Source: Microbacterium sp. RU33B
GTDB lineage: Bacteria > Actinomycetota > Actinomycetes > Actinomycetales > Microbacteriaceae
Length of the DNA: 64,000 bases
Assembly (NCBI RefSeq): GCF_900155915.1
Contig: NZ_FTPO01000002.1
Location: forward strand, 434,001-498,000
Reading direction: 5' to 3'
Part shown: positions 8,288 to 19,633 of the stretch, piece after piece
Layout of the letters: each line of letters begins with the position of its first letter
Numbering within the stretch: the first letter of the stretch is position 1
Position numbers and translations under genes: made by a program
The notes under the pieces: generated by a model
Told to the model about the DNA's origin: nothing
Database searches by the model: none
The model's input: only the letters and a program-made list of their open reading frames with translations

Positions 8288-8360
8288 TGGAGCCTAGGAG
8301 ATTCGAACTCCTGACATCCTGCTTGCAAAGCAGGCACTCTACCAACTGAGTTAAGGCCCC
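8288..8360 (-). tRNA. tRNA-Ala(TGC)
   Basis: 73 nt on the minus strand. The acceptor stem GGGGCCT pairs with AGGCTCC (one G-U), discriminator A. The anticodon arm is CCTGC-TTTGCAA-GCAGG with anticodon TGC, and the T-arm contains GTTCGAATC. The 3' CCA is not encoded, so it relies on the CCA-adding enzyme, one of which is encoded at 34642-36069. Confidence 0.97.
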
Positions 8361-8376
8361 GTAGTGCGGTGATGTG

Positions 8377-8450
8377 TGGGGGTACCAGGACTTGAACCTG
8401 GGACCTCTTCATTATCAGTGAAGCGCTCTAACCGCCTGAGCTATACCCCC
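8377..8450 (-). tRNA. tRNA-Ile(GAT)
   Basis: 74 nt on the minus strand, 16 nt upstream of tRNA-Ala. The acceptor is GGGGGTA/TACCCCC with discriminator A. The anticodon arm is CTTCA-CTGATAA-TGAAG with anticodon GAT, and the T-loop is GTTCAAGTC. The Ile-then-Ala pair downstream of gyrA is a conserved actinobacterial arrangement. CCA is not encoded. Confidence 0.97.
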
Positions 8451-8499
8451 GTCAACCTCCAAGACTTTACCCGATTCGCGGGCAATCTCGAAATCGACG

Positions 8500-8901
8500 T
8501 CAGTTGGAGGTGAAGCCGACGAGCAGGCCTCCCGTGACCTTCACCGCGAGGTTGTAGATGCCGGCGATGACGGCACCCATGACCGTCACGACGATGAGAT
8601 TGAGGATCGCGACGATGGCTGCGAACGCCATCACCTGGGGCAGGCCCAGGAAGGCGCGGATGGACGCGCCGTCGGTGATCCCCTGGAAGAACTCATCGAT
8701 CTTGCCGATGAGACCGGTCGTGTCGATGATCAGGTACACGAGGAAGAACGACACGACGGTGACGATCGCGATCGCGACGGCCGCCAGGAACGACAGCTTC
8801 ACTGCCGACCAGAAGTCGATGTAGACCAGGCGCAGGCGCACCTGCTTCGCGTTCGTCTTGCTCGTCGACTTCTTGGCGAGCTTGTCGGCTACCGTGCTCA
8901 T
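8500..8901 (-). CDS. DUF3566 membrane protein
   Basis: The 133-residue protein has a basic N-terminal tail ([14 protein letters not shown]), a first helix near residues 35-58 and a second near 90-120 with a Gly-rich end. This is the DUF3566 family, found in actinobacteria directly after gyrA. Its function is unknown. Its ATG overlaps the gyrA stop (ATGA), so it is translated with gyrase. Confidence 0.92.
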   Translation of the reverse strand: MSTVADKLAKKSTSKTNAKQVRLRLVYIDFWSAVKLSFLAAVAIAIVTVVSFFLVYLIIDTTGLIGKIDEFFQGITDGASIRAFLGLPQVMAFAAIVAILNLIVVTVMGAVIAGIYNLAVKVTGGLLVGFTSN

Positions 8902-11537
8902 GCGTCAGTACTTTCCTCGGGGGTCTCGGGGGAGGACTCGGATCCTTCGACGGACTCGGCCTCGGGGCCGGACTCGGTGGCCGCGGGGGCATCCGGGTCG
9001 GTGATCTCGGTGAGCCCACGCTCCCCGTTGCGCGCGATCGCAAGGATGCGATCGTCGTCGTCGGGACGGGCGAACACGACACCCATGGTGTCACGGCCCT
9101 TCGCGGGTACCTCGGCCACGGCAGAGCGTACCACCTTGCCGCTGGCAAGAACCACCAAGACCTCGTCGTCCTCGGAGGCGATCAGACCGCCCGCGAGAAC
9201 CCCTCGATCGTCGTTCAGCTTGGCCACCTTGATGCCGAGGCCGCCGCGTCCCTGCACGCGGTACTCCTCGAGCCGGGTGCGCTTGGCGTAGCCGCCCTCC
9301 GTCACGACGAACACGAAACCGTCCTCGGTCGCAACCGAGGCCGACAGCAGACTGTCGCCTTCGCGGAACGACATCCCCTTCACACCCGACGTGGATCGTC
9401 CCATCGGACGCAGCGCCTCGTCGGTCGCTTCGAAGCGGAGCGACATGCCGTGGCGGCTGATGAGGAAGATGTCGTCGCCCTCGTCGACGAGGAGCGCGCT
9501 CACGAGCTCGTCGATGCCGTCGCCGAGATCGTCGTCGGACTCCTCGCCCTCATCGGATGCCTCGCCGCGCAGCTTGATCGCGATGATCCCGCCCTGACGG
9601 TTCGTGTCGTAATCGGTCAGGCGCGTCTTCTTGACCAGGCCGTTGCGGGTTGCGAGCACGAGGTACTGTGCGACCTCGTAGTCGCGGATGTCGAGGATCT
9701 GAGCGATCTCCTCACCCGGCTGGAGGGCCAGGAGATTCGCCGCGTGCTGACCCTTGGCGTCGCGCCCTGCTTCGGGCACCTCGTACGCCTTGGTGCGGTA
9801 CACCCGGCCCTTGTTGGTGAAGAACAGGAGCCAGTGGTGCGTGGTCGTCACGAAGAAGTGCTCGACGACGTCGTCAGCGCGCAGCTGCGCACCCTTGACG
9901 CCCTTGCCGCCGCGGTGCTGCTGGCGGTAGTTGTCGCTGCGCGTGCGCTTGATGTAGCCGCCGCGGGTGACGGTGACCACCATCTCCTCTTCGGGGATGA
10001 GGTCTTCGATCGACATGTCGCCGTCGAATCCCGGCACGATCGCCGTGCGGCGCTCGTCGCCGAACTTCGCGACGATCTCGGTGAGCTCTTCGGTGATGAT
10101 CGAGCGCTGGCGCGCCGGTGTCGCGAGGATGTCGTGGTAGTCGGCGATGAGTCGCTCGAGCTCGGCGGCCTGGTCCATGATGCGCTGGCGTTCGAGCGCC
10201 GCGAGGCGGCGCAGCTGGAGCGCGAGGATCGCATCGGCCTGCAGCTCGTCGACCTCGAGCAGCTCCATCAGTCCGGTGCGCGCGTCGTCGGCCGTGGGCG
10301 AGCGGCGGATGAGGGCGATGACCTCGTCGAGCGCATCGAGCGCCTTGAGGTAGCCGCGCAGGATGTGCATGCGCTTCTCGGCTTCGCGGAGGCGATACGC
10401 CGTGCGGCGGACGATGACCTCGATCTGGTGAGTGACCCAGTGCGAGATGAAGCCGTCGAGCGGGAGCGTGCGCGGCACGCCGTCCACGATCGCCAGCATG
10501 TTCGCGCCGAAGTTCTCCTGCAGCTGCGTGTGCTTGTACAGGTTGTTGAGCACGACCTTGGCGACGGCGTCGCGCTTGAGCACGATGACCAGGCGCTGGC
10601 CGGTGCGACCGGACGTCTCGTCGCGGATGTCGGCGATCCCGGTGATCTTGCCCTCGCGAGCGAGCTCGGCGATCTTGACCGCGAGGTTGTCGGGGTTCAC
10701 CTGGTAGGGCAGCTCGGTGATCACCAGGCACGTGCGGCCCTGGATCTCCTCCACGGCGACGACCGCGCGCATCTTGATCGACCCGCGCCCCGTGCGGTAC
10801 GCGTCGGCGATGCCGCGCACCCCGAGGATCTGCGCACCGGTGGGGAAGTCGGGTCCCTTGATGCGCTGCATGAGCGCTTCCAGCAGCTCCTCGCGGGAGG
10901 CATCCGGGTTCTCGAGTGCCCAGAGCGCGCCCGCGGCCACTTCGCGCATGTTGTGCGGCGGGATGTTCGTGGCCATGCCGACCGCGATGCCGACCGATCC
11001 GTTGACCAGCAGGTTCGGGTACCGCGCCGGCAGGACCGTCGGCTCCTGGGTCTGTCCGTCGTAGTTGTCCTGGAAGTCGACGGTGTCTTCTTCGATGTCG
11101 CGCACCATCTCGAGCGCGAGGGGAGCCATCTTCGTCTCGGTGTAGCGCGGGGCGGCCGCGCCCATGTTGCCCGGAGAGCCGAAGTTGCCCTGACCGAGGG
11201 CCAGCGGGTAGCGCATGGTCCACGGCTGGACGAGACGCACGAGGGTGTCGTAGATCGCGGTGTCGCCGTGCGGGTGGTACTGACCCATCACCTCGCCGAC
11301 GACGCGGGCGCACTTGGAGAACGACTTGTCGGGGCGGTATCCGCCGTCGTACATCGCGTACAGCACACGGCGGTGCACGGGCTTGAGTCCATCGCGCACA
11401 TCGGGTAGCGCGCGCCCGACGATGACCGCCATCGCGTAGTCGAGATAGCTGCGCTGCATCTCTCCCTGGAGATCGACGAGCTCGATGCGGCCGTGGTTGT
11501 GGCCGGGGACGTCGGTGGGGTTCTCTTCGTCAGCCAT
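8898..11537 (-). CDS. gyrA: DNA gyrase subunit A
   Basis: The 879-residue subunit breaks and rejoins DNA in the A2B2 gyrase that introduces negative supercoils. The winged-helix/tower region carries the catalytic Tyr in AAPRYTETK. The quinolone-determining region reads [14 protein letters not shown], with Thr at the E. coli Ser83 position and Asp at the 87 position, as in many wild-type actinobacteria. The C-terminal beta-pinwheel has the GyrA box QHRGGKG and ends in an acidic, Ser/Glu-rich tail. It lies 47 bp after gyrB on the same strand, probably in one operon with the DUF3566 gene. The long plus-strand frame across it is a codon-bias shadow. Confidence 0.99.
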   Translation of the reverse strand: MADEENPTDVPGHNHGRIELVDLQGEMQRSYLDYAMAVIVGRALPDVRDGLKPVHRRVLYAMYDGGYRPDKSFSKCARVVGEVMGQYHPHGDTAIYDTLVRLVQPWTMRYPLALGQGNFGSPGNMGAAAPRYTETKMAPLALEMVRDIEEDTVDFQDNYDGQTQEPTVLPARYPNLLVNGSVGIAVGMATNIPPHNMREVAAGALWALENPDASREELLEALMQRIKGPDFPTGAQILGVRGIADAYRTGRGSIKMRAVVAVEEIQGRTCLVITELPYQVNPDNLAVKIAELAREGKITGIADIRDETSGRTGQRLVIVLKRDAVAKVVLNNLYKHTQLQENFGANMLAIVDGVPRTLPLDGFISHWVTHQIEVIVRRTAYRLREAEKRMHILRGYLKALDALDEVIALIRRSPTADDARTGLMELLEVDELQADAILALQLRRLAALERQRIMDQAAELERLIADYHDILATPARQRSIITEELTEIVAKFGDERRTAIVPGFDGDMSIEDLIPEEEMVVTVTRGGYIKRTRSDNYRQQHRGGKGVKGAQLRADDVVEHFFVTTTHHWLLFFTNKGRVYRTKAYEVPEAGRDAKGQHAANLLALQPGEEIAQILDIRDYEVAQYLVLATRNGLVKKTRLTDYDTNRQGGIIAIKLRGEASDEGEESDDDLGDGIDELVSALLVDEGDDIFLISRHGMSLRFEATDEALRPMGRSTSGVKGMSFREGDSLLSASVATEDGFVFVVTEGGYAKRTRLEEYRVQGRGGLGIKVAKLNDDRGVLAGGLIASEDDEVLVVLASGKVVRSAVAEVPAKGRDTMGVVFARPDDDDRILAIARNGERGLTEITDPDAPAATESGPEAESVEGSESSPETPEESTDA

Positions 11538-11584
11538 GTCTCTACTTTCGGTCGAAGTGTCGCTTGCTCGGATCGCGGCGGCGA

Positions 11585-13651
<2,067 letters not shown>

Positions 13652-13744
13652 CTACCTTTCGAGTCTACCTTCTCGAGCCCGTTCTCGGAACATTCTGCGG
13701 CCTTCTGAGGCCCTCAAATCGATCGGGAGGGTATCTGACTGGTC

Positions 13745-14254
13745 TCAGCCGTAGGTATCGCGCGGGCCACGCCCTGGAATCGTTCTAGGACCCCATTTCC
13801 ACGAGGGAACGTCCGGCCCGATGAAGCGGATGCTCTCGACGCCGGCCGCGGGGAACCTCCGCACGATCTCGGAGAGGATCTGCGCGCGCATGATCTGCAG
13901 CTGCTTCGCCCACGCCGTCGAGTCCGCCTGGACCGTGAGGGTTCCGTCGGTGAATGCGACCGGCCGGGTGTGACGCGCGGTGTCTTCGCCGGCGACCTCC
14001 TCCCACGAGCGCACGACGTCTTCGCGGGCGAGCTGCGAGTCCCACCCGGACTGCCGGGTGAGGTCTGCCAGCACATCGCCCACTCCTCGCGGATCGCGTC
14101 CGGACGTGAACGGCTCGTTCTCATCGGCGGTCTTGCGCTCCCTGCGCTTGCGGCGGAAGGAGCGGGCCGACGGCTCGAGACCCCGGAGCCTCAGATACGT
14201 CGCGATCGTCTCGGGCACGTCGTCGGTGCCGGATGCCGAGGAGATGTCACGCAT
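13745..14254 (-). CDS. dciA: DciA-family (DUF721) DnaB-associated protein
   Basis: The 169-residue protein has a basic, probably disordered N-terminal half (PSARSFRRKRRERKTADENE) and a KH-like DUF721 domain from about residue 60 (SWEEVAGEDTARHTRPVAF, then LTVQADSTAWAKQLQIMRAQ). DciA is the ancestral replicative-helicase operator/loader, and its mycobacterial homologue between recF and gyrB binds DnaB. The ATG I chose (MRDISSASGTDDV) overlaps the recF stop by 8 bp, indicating translational coupling. A longer upstream frame overlaps recF and is rejected. Its likely partner DnaB is encoded at 48107-49483. Confidence 0.9.
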   Translation of the reverse strand: MRDISSASGTDDVPETIATYLRLRGLEPSARSFRRKRRERKTADENEPFTSGRDPRGVGDVLADLTRQSGWDSQLAREDVVRSWEEVAGEDTARHTRPVAFTDGTLTVQADSTAWAKQLQIMRAQILSEIVRRFPAAGVESIRFIGPDVPSWKWGPRTIPGRGPRDTYG

Positions 14255-15419
14255 CGGATTCCTCCGTGGCGCTGATCGTGCCGGCTTCCACGCGGACGAG
14301 GCGCGCGCGGAGCCCCGTCGGCACGTCTTCCTCGACCGCTGCCGTGACGATGACCTGCTCGTAGTCTCCGGCGAGCGAAGCGAGCCGGGCTCGGCGATCG
14401 GTGTCGAGCTCGGCGAACACGTCGTCGAGGATGAGCACGGGGTCACCCAGGCGGGAATCCGCGCGCAGCAGTTCAGCGGACGCGAGTCTCAGGGCGAGGG
14501 CCACCGACCACGATTCGCCGTGGGACGCATAGCCCTTCACCGGAAGTCCGCGCACCCGCAGGATCAGATCGTCGCGGTGCGGACCCACCAGCGTCAGACC
14601 GCGATCGAGTTCGGCCGACCGGCGCGCGGCCAGCGCCGTGCGGAACCGATCGGCGATGGATGCCTCGTCGCCCGCAGCATCCGGAGCCGTCGGCCGCTGG
14701 GAGCCGTCTTCGGGATCGGCGCCGCTGACCGAGAGATCCCACTCGATGCGAGGCTCATGGTCCGCGCCGGCGATCGCCGTGTAGGCCGCGGCCAACGGCT
14801 GGGAGAGGTCGGCCGCCAAGGAGAGCCGCGCCTCGATGAGCTCGGTGCCGAGTGCGACGAGCTTGTCGTCCCAGACGTCGAGCGTCGAGAGCGCGTCGCC
14901 CCGGATTCCCCGAGCCTTCGCGGATTTCAGCAGCGCCGTGCGCTGCTTGAGCACCCTGTCGTAGTCCGAGAGCACGCCCGCGAACCGGGGCGAGCGCTGG
15001 ACGAGCAGCTGATCCATGAAACGACGTCTCGACGACGGGTCGCCGCGGACGATCTGCAGATCTTCGGGAGCGAAGAGCACGACCTGTGCATAACGGGGGA
15101 GCTCCGCGGTGCGCACGGGCGCCCCGTTGACGCGGGCCTTGTTCGATCCCTGCTTGTTGAGCTGCACTTCGAGCTGCACGCGACGCTCTCCGTGGGCGAG
15201 CCGAGCCCGGATGATCGCGGCATCCGCCCCGTCGCGCACCATCGGCGCGTCTTGGGACACGCGATGCGAGCCGAGCGTCGCGAAGAAGGCGATCGCTTCG
15301 GCGAGGTTCGTCTTGCCCTGGCCGTTGCGCCCCACGAAGACGTTCGGACCGGAACCGAGCGTCACGTCGGCGACCGCGTAGTTGCGGAAGTCGACCAGAC
15401 TCAGATGCTCCACGATCAC
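14247..15419 (-). CDS. recF: DNA replication/repair protein RecF
   Basis: The 390-residue SMC-like ATPase helps load RecA at single-strand gaps with RecO and RecR. Walker A is GRNGQGKTNLAEA near residues 33-45, the signature region is GYASHGESWSVALALRLA, and Walker B is PVLILDDVFAELD near residues 320-332. N-terminal MIVEHLSLVDFRNY is the family start. It sits 57 bp after dnaN and overlaps dciA, giving the standard dnaN-recF-dciA order. Confidence 0.98.
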   Translation of the reverse strand: MIVEHLSLVDFRNYAVADVTLGSGPNVFVGRNGQGKTNLAEAIAFFATLGSHRVSQDAPMVRDGADAAIIRARLAHGERRVQLEVQLNKQGSNKARVNGAPVRTAELPRYAQVVLFAPEDLQIVRGDPSSRRRFMDQLLVQRSPRFAGVLSDYDRVLKQRTALLKSAKARGIRGDALSTLDVWDDKLVALGTELIEARLSLAADLSQPLAAAYTAIAGADHEPRIEWDLSVSGADPEDGSQRPTAPDAAGDEASIADRFRTALAARRSAELDRGLTLVGPHRDDLILRVRGLPVKGYASHGESWSVALALRLASAELLRADSRLGDPVLILDDVFAELDTDRRARLASLAGDYEQVIVTAAVEEDVPTGLRARLVRVEAGTISATEESDA

Positions 15420-15476
15420 TGGTCAACCTTCCTTCCGGCCTCCGACATGATCAGGCGGCCGAGGTGGCCGTCCCGC

Positions 15477-16628
15477 TCAGCGGAGGAGGAGATTGGGCTG
15501 CAGGAGGTACTTGAACGACTGCTCGCCCGACTTCTCCACCGACGTCTGCGGAGTGATCAGGACGGGACTGAGCTTGTTGGCGTTGTCGCTCGACGTGAAC
15601 GTGATCCGCACGAACTCGCTCTTCACGGCCGCGAGCGACTCGAGCAGGTACTGCGGATTGAGGCCGAGGGTGACGTCTTCTCCGAGAAGCGTCGCGTCGA
15701 CCGACTCCGTCGCACGCGCCTGCTCGGTGCCCGACGCGTCCATCGACACGCCTTCGGCCGTGAAGGTGAAGCGCAGCGGCGCGGACCGGTCGAGGACGAG
15801 TGCGACACGGCGGACCGCTTCGACGAGCTCGGCGGTGTTGGCCACGGCGTGGTGCTCGGTCTGCTCGGGGAACAGACGGCGGACGGGCGGGAAGTTGCCC
15901 TTGATGAGCAGCGAGGTCACGGTCTTGTTGCCGGCGGTGAAGGCGATGATCTCGCGATCGCCCGACCCGGAGAACGCGATCGAGATGTCGCCGCCGTGCG
16001 CGAACGTCTTGCCGACCTCGGTGAGCGTGCGGGCGGGGACCAGAGCCGTGGTGGCCTCGTCGGTGGCCGTGGTGCCCGAATCCCAGGGGATGTCGCGCAG
16101 TGCGACGCGGTAGCGGTCGGTCGCCACGAGGCTCAGCTTGGTGCCGCTGACCTCGAGCTGCACACCCGTGAGGACGGGTGTGACGTCATCGCGCGACGCG
16201 GCGAAGGCGACCTGCGCGATGGCGGTGGCGAAGTCCTCGGCCGGGACGACACCCGAGTCGCCGGAGACCTCGGGGATCGCGGGGTACTCCTGCACCGGCA
16301 TCGATGCGAGGGTGAATCGCGCGGAACCACAGGACAGCACGATGCCGCCGTCGTCGTCGACCTCGATCTGGATCGGAGCGTTGGGCAGACGGCTGGCGAT
16401 CTCGGAGAGCAGTCGGCCGTGGACGAGGATGGTGCCCGCCTCGTCGACGGTGGCCTCGATCGTGGTGCGCGCCGATGCCTCGTAGTCGAAGGCGGAGAGA
16501 GACAGGCCATCGGCGGATGCCTCGATGAGCACGCCGGCGAGGATGGGCTGCGGATTGCGCTGCGGAAGAAGCTTCACAACGAACGACACGGCCTCGCTGA
16601 ACACATCGCGATTGACGTGGAACTTCAC
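15477..16628 (-). CDS. dnaN: DNA polymerase III sliding clamp (beta subunit)
   Basis: The 383-residue protein shows the three similar clamp domains. It starts MKFHVNRDVFSEAVSFVVK and contains KGNFPPVRRLFPEQ; the actinobacterial C-terminus is slightly diverged (NLLLR at the end). The ring-shaped dimer tethers polymerase and also binds ligase and mismatch-repair partners. It is the first gene downstream of oriC on this strand. The 441-bp gap upstream to dnaA is the origin. Confidence 0.98.
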   Translation of the reverse strand: MKFHVNRDVFSEAVSFVVKLLPQRNPQPILAGVLIEASADGLSLSAFDYEASARTTIEATVDEAGTILVHGRLLSEIASRLPNAPIQIEVDDDGGIVLSCGSARFTLASMPVQEYPAIPEVSGDSGVVPAEDFATAIAQVAFAASRDDVTPVLTGVQLEVSGTKLSLVATDRYRVALRDIPWDSGTTATDEATTALVPARTLTEVGKTFAHGGDISIAFSGSGDREIIAFTAGNKTVTSLLIKGNFPPVRRLFPEQTEHHAVANTAELVEAVRRVALVLDRSAPLRFTFTAEGVSMDASGTEQARATESVDATLLGEDVTLGLNPQYLLESLAAVKSEFVRITFTSSDNANKLSPVLITPQTSVEKSGEQSFKYLLQPNLLLR

Positions 16629-17069
16629 GAATGCTCCCTCGACTACTGGCTGGGTTCCCCATGCTAGTGCCCGCCCGCTTCGAAGCGAATGCGCCAGGTG
16701 TTTCGCACTGCTTCCCGTAGAGGTGATCGGATCGGATTGATCAAAGAAGAATTCTTGTCATGGTGTTAACCGCTGTGGAAACTGGGGACAACTCCGGCGA
16801 TCCCTGCCGACGCATGGGAACTACACGCGTGTGAGATGTGGAATCGCCGTGGTGAACACATCCGGTCGGGTTGTGGACACATCGTCGCGATCCCTGCGTC
16901 ATCCACAGCTCTGCACAGCCTGAGTGCTCGCTGCACGGGTTATCCACAAGTTATCCACACTGTGAAGAACGCACATGATGGTGTCGTTCTCGACGCGCGT
17001 CAAGCACTTTTCGAGGAATATGACGGCGCAGGTCATGTTCCTCGCGGCATCCGCGGCAGGGCCGGAGGA
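16629..17069. other. Chromosomal origin of replication (oriC), dnaN-dnaA spacer
   Basis: This 441-bp gene-free spacer between dnaN and dnaA has the features of an actinobacterial oriC. Two perfect DnaA boxes sit at 16940-16948 and 16951-16959. Degenerate boxes are at 16774-16782 (TGTGGAAAC), 16837-16845 (TGTGGAATC), 16872-16880 (TGTGGACAC) and 16899-16907 (TCATCCACA). A locally AT-rich stretch (16736-16770) near dnaN, including GAATTC and GTTAAC, is a plausible unwinding element. The position between these two genes is the established origin location in Streptomyces and Mycobacterium. No ORF here is credible. Confidence 0.9.
16940..16959 (+). promoter_or_regulatory. Tandem perfect DnaA boxes
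   Basis: Two copies of TTATCCACA in the same orientation are separated by 2 nt, an 11-nt period (about one helical turn), which favours cooperative DnaA binding. They lie about 110 bp from the end of dnaA inside oriC. Confidence 0.9.
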
Positions 17070-18479
17070 TCAGCGGCCGGCGCGGCCGAGCTGCGTGGTG
17101 ATCTCTGAGACCTGGTTGTAGATCGAGCGCCGCTCTTTCATGAGGTCGCTGATCTTCTTGTACGCGTACATCACCGTCGTGTGGTCGCGATTGCCGAACA
17201 GCTGGCCGATCTTCGGCAGCGACAGGCTCGTGCGCTCGCGGCACAGGTACATCGCGATCTGACGCGCGGTGGCGACGGCCTGCGACCGGCTCGAACCGTA
17301 GAGGTCGTCGACGGACAGCTTGAAGTAGGCCGCGGTCGCGGTGATGATGTCGGTCGGCGAGATCACGTTGGCGTCGTCCTGGTCCACGATGTCGCGCAGC
17401 ACGGTCTGAGCGAGCGACATGTCGAGAGTCGAGCGATTGAGGCTCGCGAACGCCGAGACCCGGATGAGGGCGCCCTCGAGTTCGCGGATGTTCGACGACA
17501 CGACGGTGGCGATGTACTCCATCACCTCGTCGGGAATGTGGAGACGTTCGCTCTGCGCCTTCTTGCGGAGGATCGCGATGCGCGTCTCGAGGTCGGGTGC
17601 CTGGACGTCGGTGATCAGACCCCACTCGAACCGGCTGCGCATGCGGTCTTCGAAGCCCGTGAGGTGCTTCGGCGGGACATCGCTCGTGATCACGACCTGC
17701 TTGTCGTGGTCGTGGAGGGTGTTGAACGTGTGGAAGAAGGCTTCCTGGGTCTCGGCGCGTCCCTGGAGGAACTGGATGTCGTCGATCAGGAGGATGTCGA
17801 CGTCGCGGTAGCGCGCCTGGAAGGCCGAGCCGCGGTTGTTCGCGATCGAGTTGATGAAGTCGTTCGTGAACTCCTCGCTCGAGACATAGCGGACGCGGAT
17901 GCCGGAATACAGGCTCATCGCGTAATCGCCGATGGCGTGCAGGAGGTGGGTCTTGCCGAGCCCGGAGTCTCCGTAGATGAACAGCGGGTTGTAGGCCTTC
18001 GCCGGCGCCTCTGCGACGGCGACGGCCGCCGCGTGCGCGAAGCGGTTGGACTGCCCGATGACGAAGTTGTCGAACGTGTACTTCGGGTTCAGTCGCGTGT
18101 CGCTGCGCGTGGCGACAGGCTCCGCCACCTCTTCGAGCGGAGCGCGCGCGACGCTGACGGGCATCGACTCCTGCACCGTGATCGGCGCGGTGAGCTGGGC
18201 GTCGGCCAGATCGGGATTGACCACGACGCGGAACGTGGACACCTCGCCGTCGACGGCGGCACGGGTGATGGCCTCCATGATCGGCGTCCGCATGCGCTTG
18301 TTGATCTGCGCGGCGGTGAGATCGTTCGGCACATCGAGGTAGAGCGTGCCGCTCATGATGCCCTGAGGCACGGCGAGATTGAGGAAGCCCTGCATCTGCG
18401 GGGTCACGCGATCGTCGGAGGAGAGCTCCTCCAGCACGGCTGCCCAGATCGGCACGTCTGGAATCTCGTGCGGTGACAT
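17070..18479 (-). CDS. dnaA: Chromosomal replication initiator DnaA
   Basis: The 469-residue initiator binds TTATCCACA boxes and melts oriC. Domain I spans about 1-90 and domain II is short. The AAA+ domain begins at LNPKYTFDNFVIGQSNRF, with Walker A GDSGLGKTHLLHA and Walker B LLIDDIQFLQG. Domain IV carries the box-reading helix-turn-helix with the signature near GNRDHTTVMYAYKKI. The start ATG at 18477-18479 is preceded by a G-rich Shine-Dalgarno stretch. Two perfect DnaA boxes upstream (18547 and 18650) suggest autoregulation. Confidence 0.99.
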   Translation of the reverse strand: MSPHEIPDVPIWAAVLEELSSDDRVTPQMQGFLNLAVPQGIMSGTLYLDVPNDLTAAQINKRMRTPIMEAITRAAVDGEVSTFRVVVNPDLADAQLTAPITVQESMPVSVARAPLEEVAEPVATRSDTRLNPKYTFDNFVIGQSNRFAHAAAVAVAEAPAKAYNPLFIYGDSGLGKTHLLHAIGDYAMSLYSGIRVRYVSSEEFTNDFINSIANNRGSAFQARYRDVDILLIDDIQFLQGRAETQEAFFHTFNTLHDHDKQVVITSDVPPKHLTGFEDRMRSRFEWGLITDVQAPDLETRIAILRKKAQSERLHIPDEVMEYIATVVSSNIRELEGALIRVSAFASLNRSTLDMSLAQTVLRDIVDQDDANVISPTDIITATAAYFKLSVDDLYGSSRSQAVATARQIAMYLCRERTSLSLPKIGQLFGNRDHTTVMYAYKKISDLMKERRSIYNQVSEITTQLGRAGR

Positions 18480-18546
18480 GTCCCCCCCGGGGTGTGATGA
18501 TGCGCCTCAGGTCTGCGGGTCGCCGGAGGATGCCTCACGTCCAGCC

Positions 18547-18658
18547 TGTGGATAACTGCCGGAGAGCCACGCTAGTCAGCAGGCCTTCCGGGAGCAAACT
18601 CCACTGTAGGCGCGCGCCGCGTGTCGGTGCCACGGGTGTACGTTCGCATTGTGGATAA
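18547..18658. promoter_or_regulatory. DnaA boxes in the dnaA/rpmH divergent promoter region
   Basis: TGTGGATAA occurs at 18547-18555 and again at 18650-18658, both perfect matches (reverse orientation). They lie within the 316-bp region between the divergent dnaA and rpmH genes and could mediate autorepression of dnaA or extend the origin. Confidence 0.75.
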
Positions 18659-18678
18659 TGCCCGCCCGGGCTCTCAGT

Positions 18679-18707
18679 TTGAGTTCTGGCACATTCGGAC
18701 GTACCCT
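18679..18707 (+). promoter_or_regulatory. Putative sigma-70-type promoter for rpmH
   Basis: TTGAGT (18679-18684), a 17-nt spacer and TACCCT (18702-18707) form a plausible housekeeping promoter about 90 nt upstream of rpmH. The -10 is a weak match to TANNNT, common in actinobacteria. The remaining leader (18708-18795) is unassigned. Confidence 0.45.
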
Positions 18708-18795
18708 AAATCGGTTGACTTATGCCTTCTGGCAGTCCCTGTAGCCGTGTCCCCGGTCTGAGCGTTCGGGTGACCCCCCGATCCGGAGTGATCTC

Positions 18796-18933
18796 ATGAG
18801 CAAGCGCACGTTCCAGCCCAACAACCGCCGCCGCGCCAAGAAGCACGGCTTCCGCGCCCGCATGCACACGCGTGCCGGTCGTGCGATCCTCTCGGCCCGT
18901 CGTGCCAAGGGCCGCACCGAGCTCTCGGCCTGA
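18796..18933 (+). CDS. rpmH: 50S ribosomal protein L34
   Basis: This 45-residue, very basic protein ([20 protein letters not shown], continuing with [12 protein letters not shown]) is the full-length L34. It is shorter than many ORF cut-offs. A GGAG at 18784-18787 precedes the ATG. It heads the conserved rpmH-rnpA-yidD-yidC-khpB-rsmG run divergent from dnaA. Confidence 0.98.
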   Translation: MSKRTFQPNNRRRAKKHGFRARMHTRAGRAILSARRAKGRTELSA

Positions 18934-18941
18934 CCCGAGCG

Positions 18942-19277
18942 GTGCTCGCGAGGCCGAACCGGCTCACCCGCGGAGCGGAATACAAGGCCGTCGTCCGTCG
19001 GGGCCGTCGGTGTGCCGCCGCGCACACCGTGACGTACGTCCTCGCATCCGATGATCCCCGCGCGCCGCGGTTCGGCTTCATCGTGAACAAGCAGGTGGGG
19101 TCGGCCGTCGTGCGCAACACCGTGCGCCGGCGACTCAAGGCCGTCTGCGCCGAGGCGCTTCCGACGCTGCGGCCTGGTGCCGACATCGTGATCCGGGCTC
19201 TGCCCGAGACGGCCACGCTTCCCTTCGGAGAGCTCCGCGACGAAGTGTCCCGCTGTCTGCAGCGGAGGGCGGCGTGA
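18942..19277 (+). CDS. rnpA: Ribonuclease P protein component
   Basis: The 111-residue basic protein assists the RNase P RNA in removing tRNA 5' leaders. The family signature is the RNR-type motif VGSAVVRNTVRRRLKA near residues 52-67, and the N-terminal RLTRGAEYKAVVRRGRR is typical. The GTG start lies 8 nt after rpmH, and its TGA overlaps the yidD GTG. The RNase P RNA itself is not in the window. Confidence 0.97.
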   Translation: MLARPNRLTRGAEYKAVVRRGRRCAAAHTVTYVLASDDPRAPRFGFIVNKQVGSAVVRNTVRRRLKAVCAEALPTLRPGADIVIRALPETATLPFGELRDEVSRCLQRRAA

Positions 19278-19630
19278 GTTCCGCCACGCTTCCCGTGTCT
19301 GCGACCGGGAACGGCCACCTCGAAACGTCGTCATTGCTGCGGTCGATGCCTCTGCTCCCGCGCAATGCGGTGCTCGCCCTCCTGCACGGCTACCGCGCGA
19401 CGATCTCCCATACGTACGGAGATGTCTGCAAGTACTACCCCTCCTGCTCTGCGTACTCCGTCACGGCGGTGCAGCAGCACGGCGCGGTGAAGGGTGCGGT
19501 GCTCACGGCGGCGCGCCTCGCGCGCTGCCACCCCTGGGCGAAGGGCGGCATCGACGATGTGCGCCCCCACAGGAACTTCCGTCACGACCTCACCCCGCAC
19601 GGGTTCGTCGTGCCCATGAGAAAGGACTGA
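19274..19630 (+). CDS. yidD: Membrane protein insertion efficiency factor YidD
   Basis: The 118-residue protein carries the YidD core: PRNAVLALLHGYRATISHTYGD, then CKYYPSCSAYSVTAVQQHGAVKG and RCHPWAKGGIDDV. YidD helps YidC insert inner-membrane proteins. The frame starts at GTG overlapping rnpA (GTGA). The first 25 residues are a nonconserved Ser/Thr-rich lead, so a later start (for example MPLLPRN) is possible. Confidence 0.95.
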   Translation: MSSATLPVSATGNGHLETSSLLRSMPLLPRNAVLALLHGYRATISHTYGDVCKYYPSCSAYSVTAVQQHGAVKGAVLTAARLARCHPWAKGGIDDVRPHRNFRHDLTPHGFVVPMRKD

Positions 19631-19633
19631 TCC

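Noticed and set aside
9450..11408. 652-codon plus-strand frame across gyrA
   Set aside because: Asp/Val/Arg-rich codon-bias shadow of gyrA.
13980..16667. 895-codon plus-strand frame across recF and dnaN
   Set aside because: It is antisense to genes with full-length family motifs. Long antisense frames are expected at this GC content.
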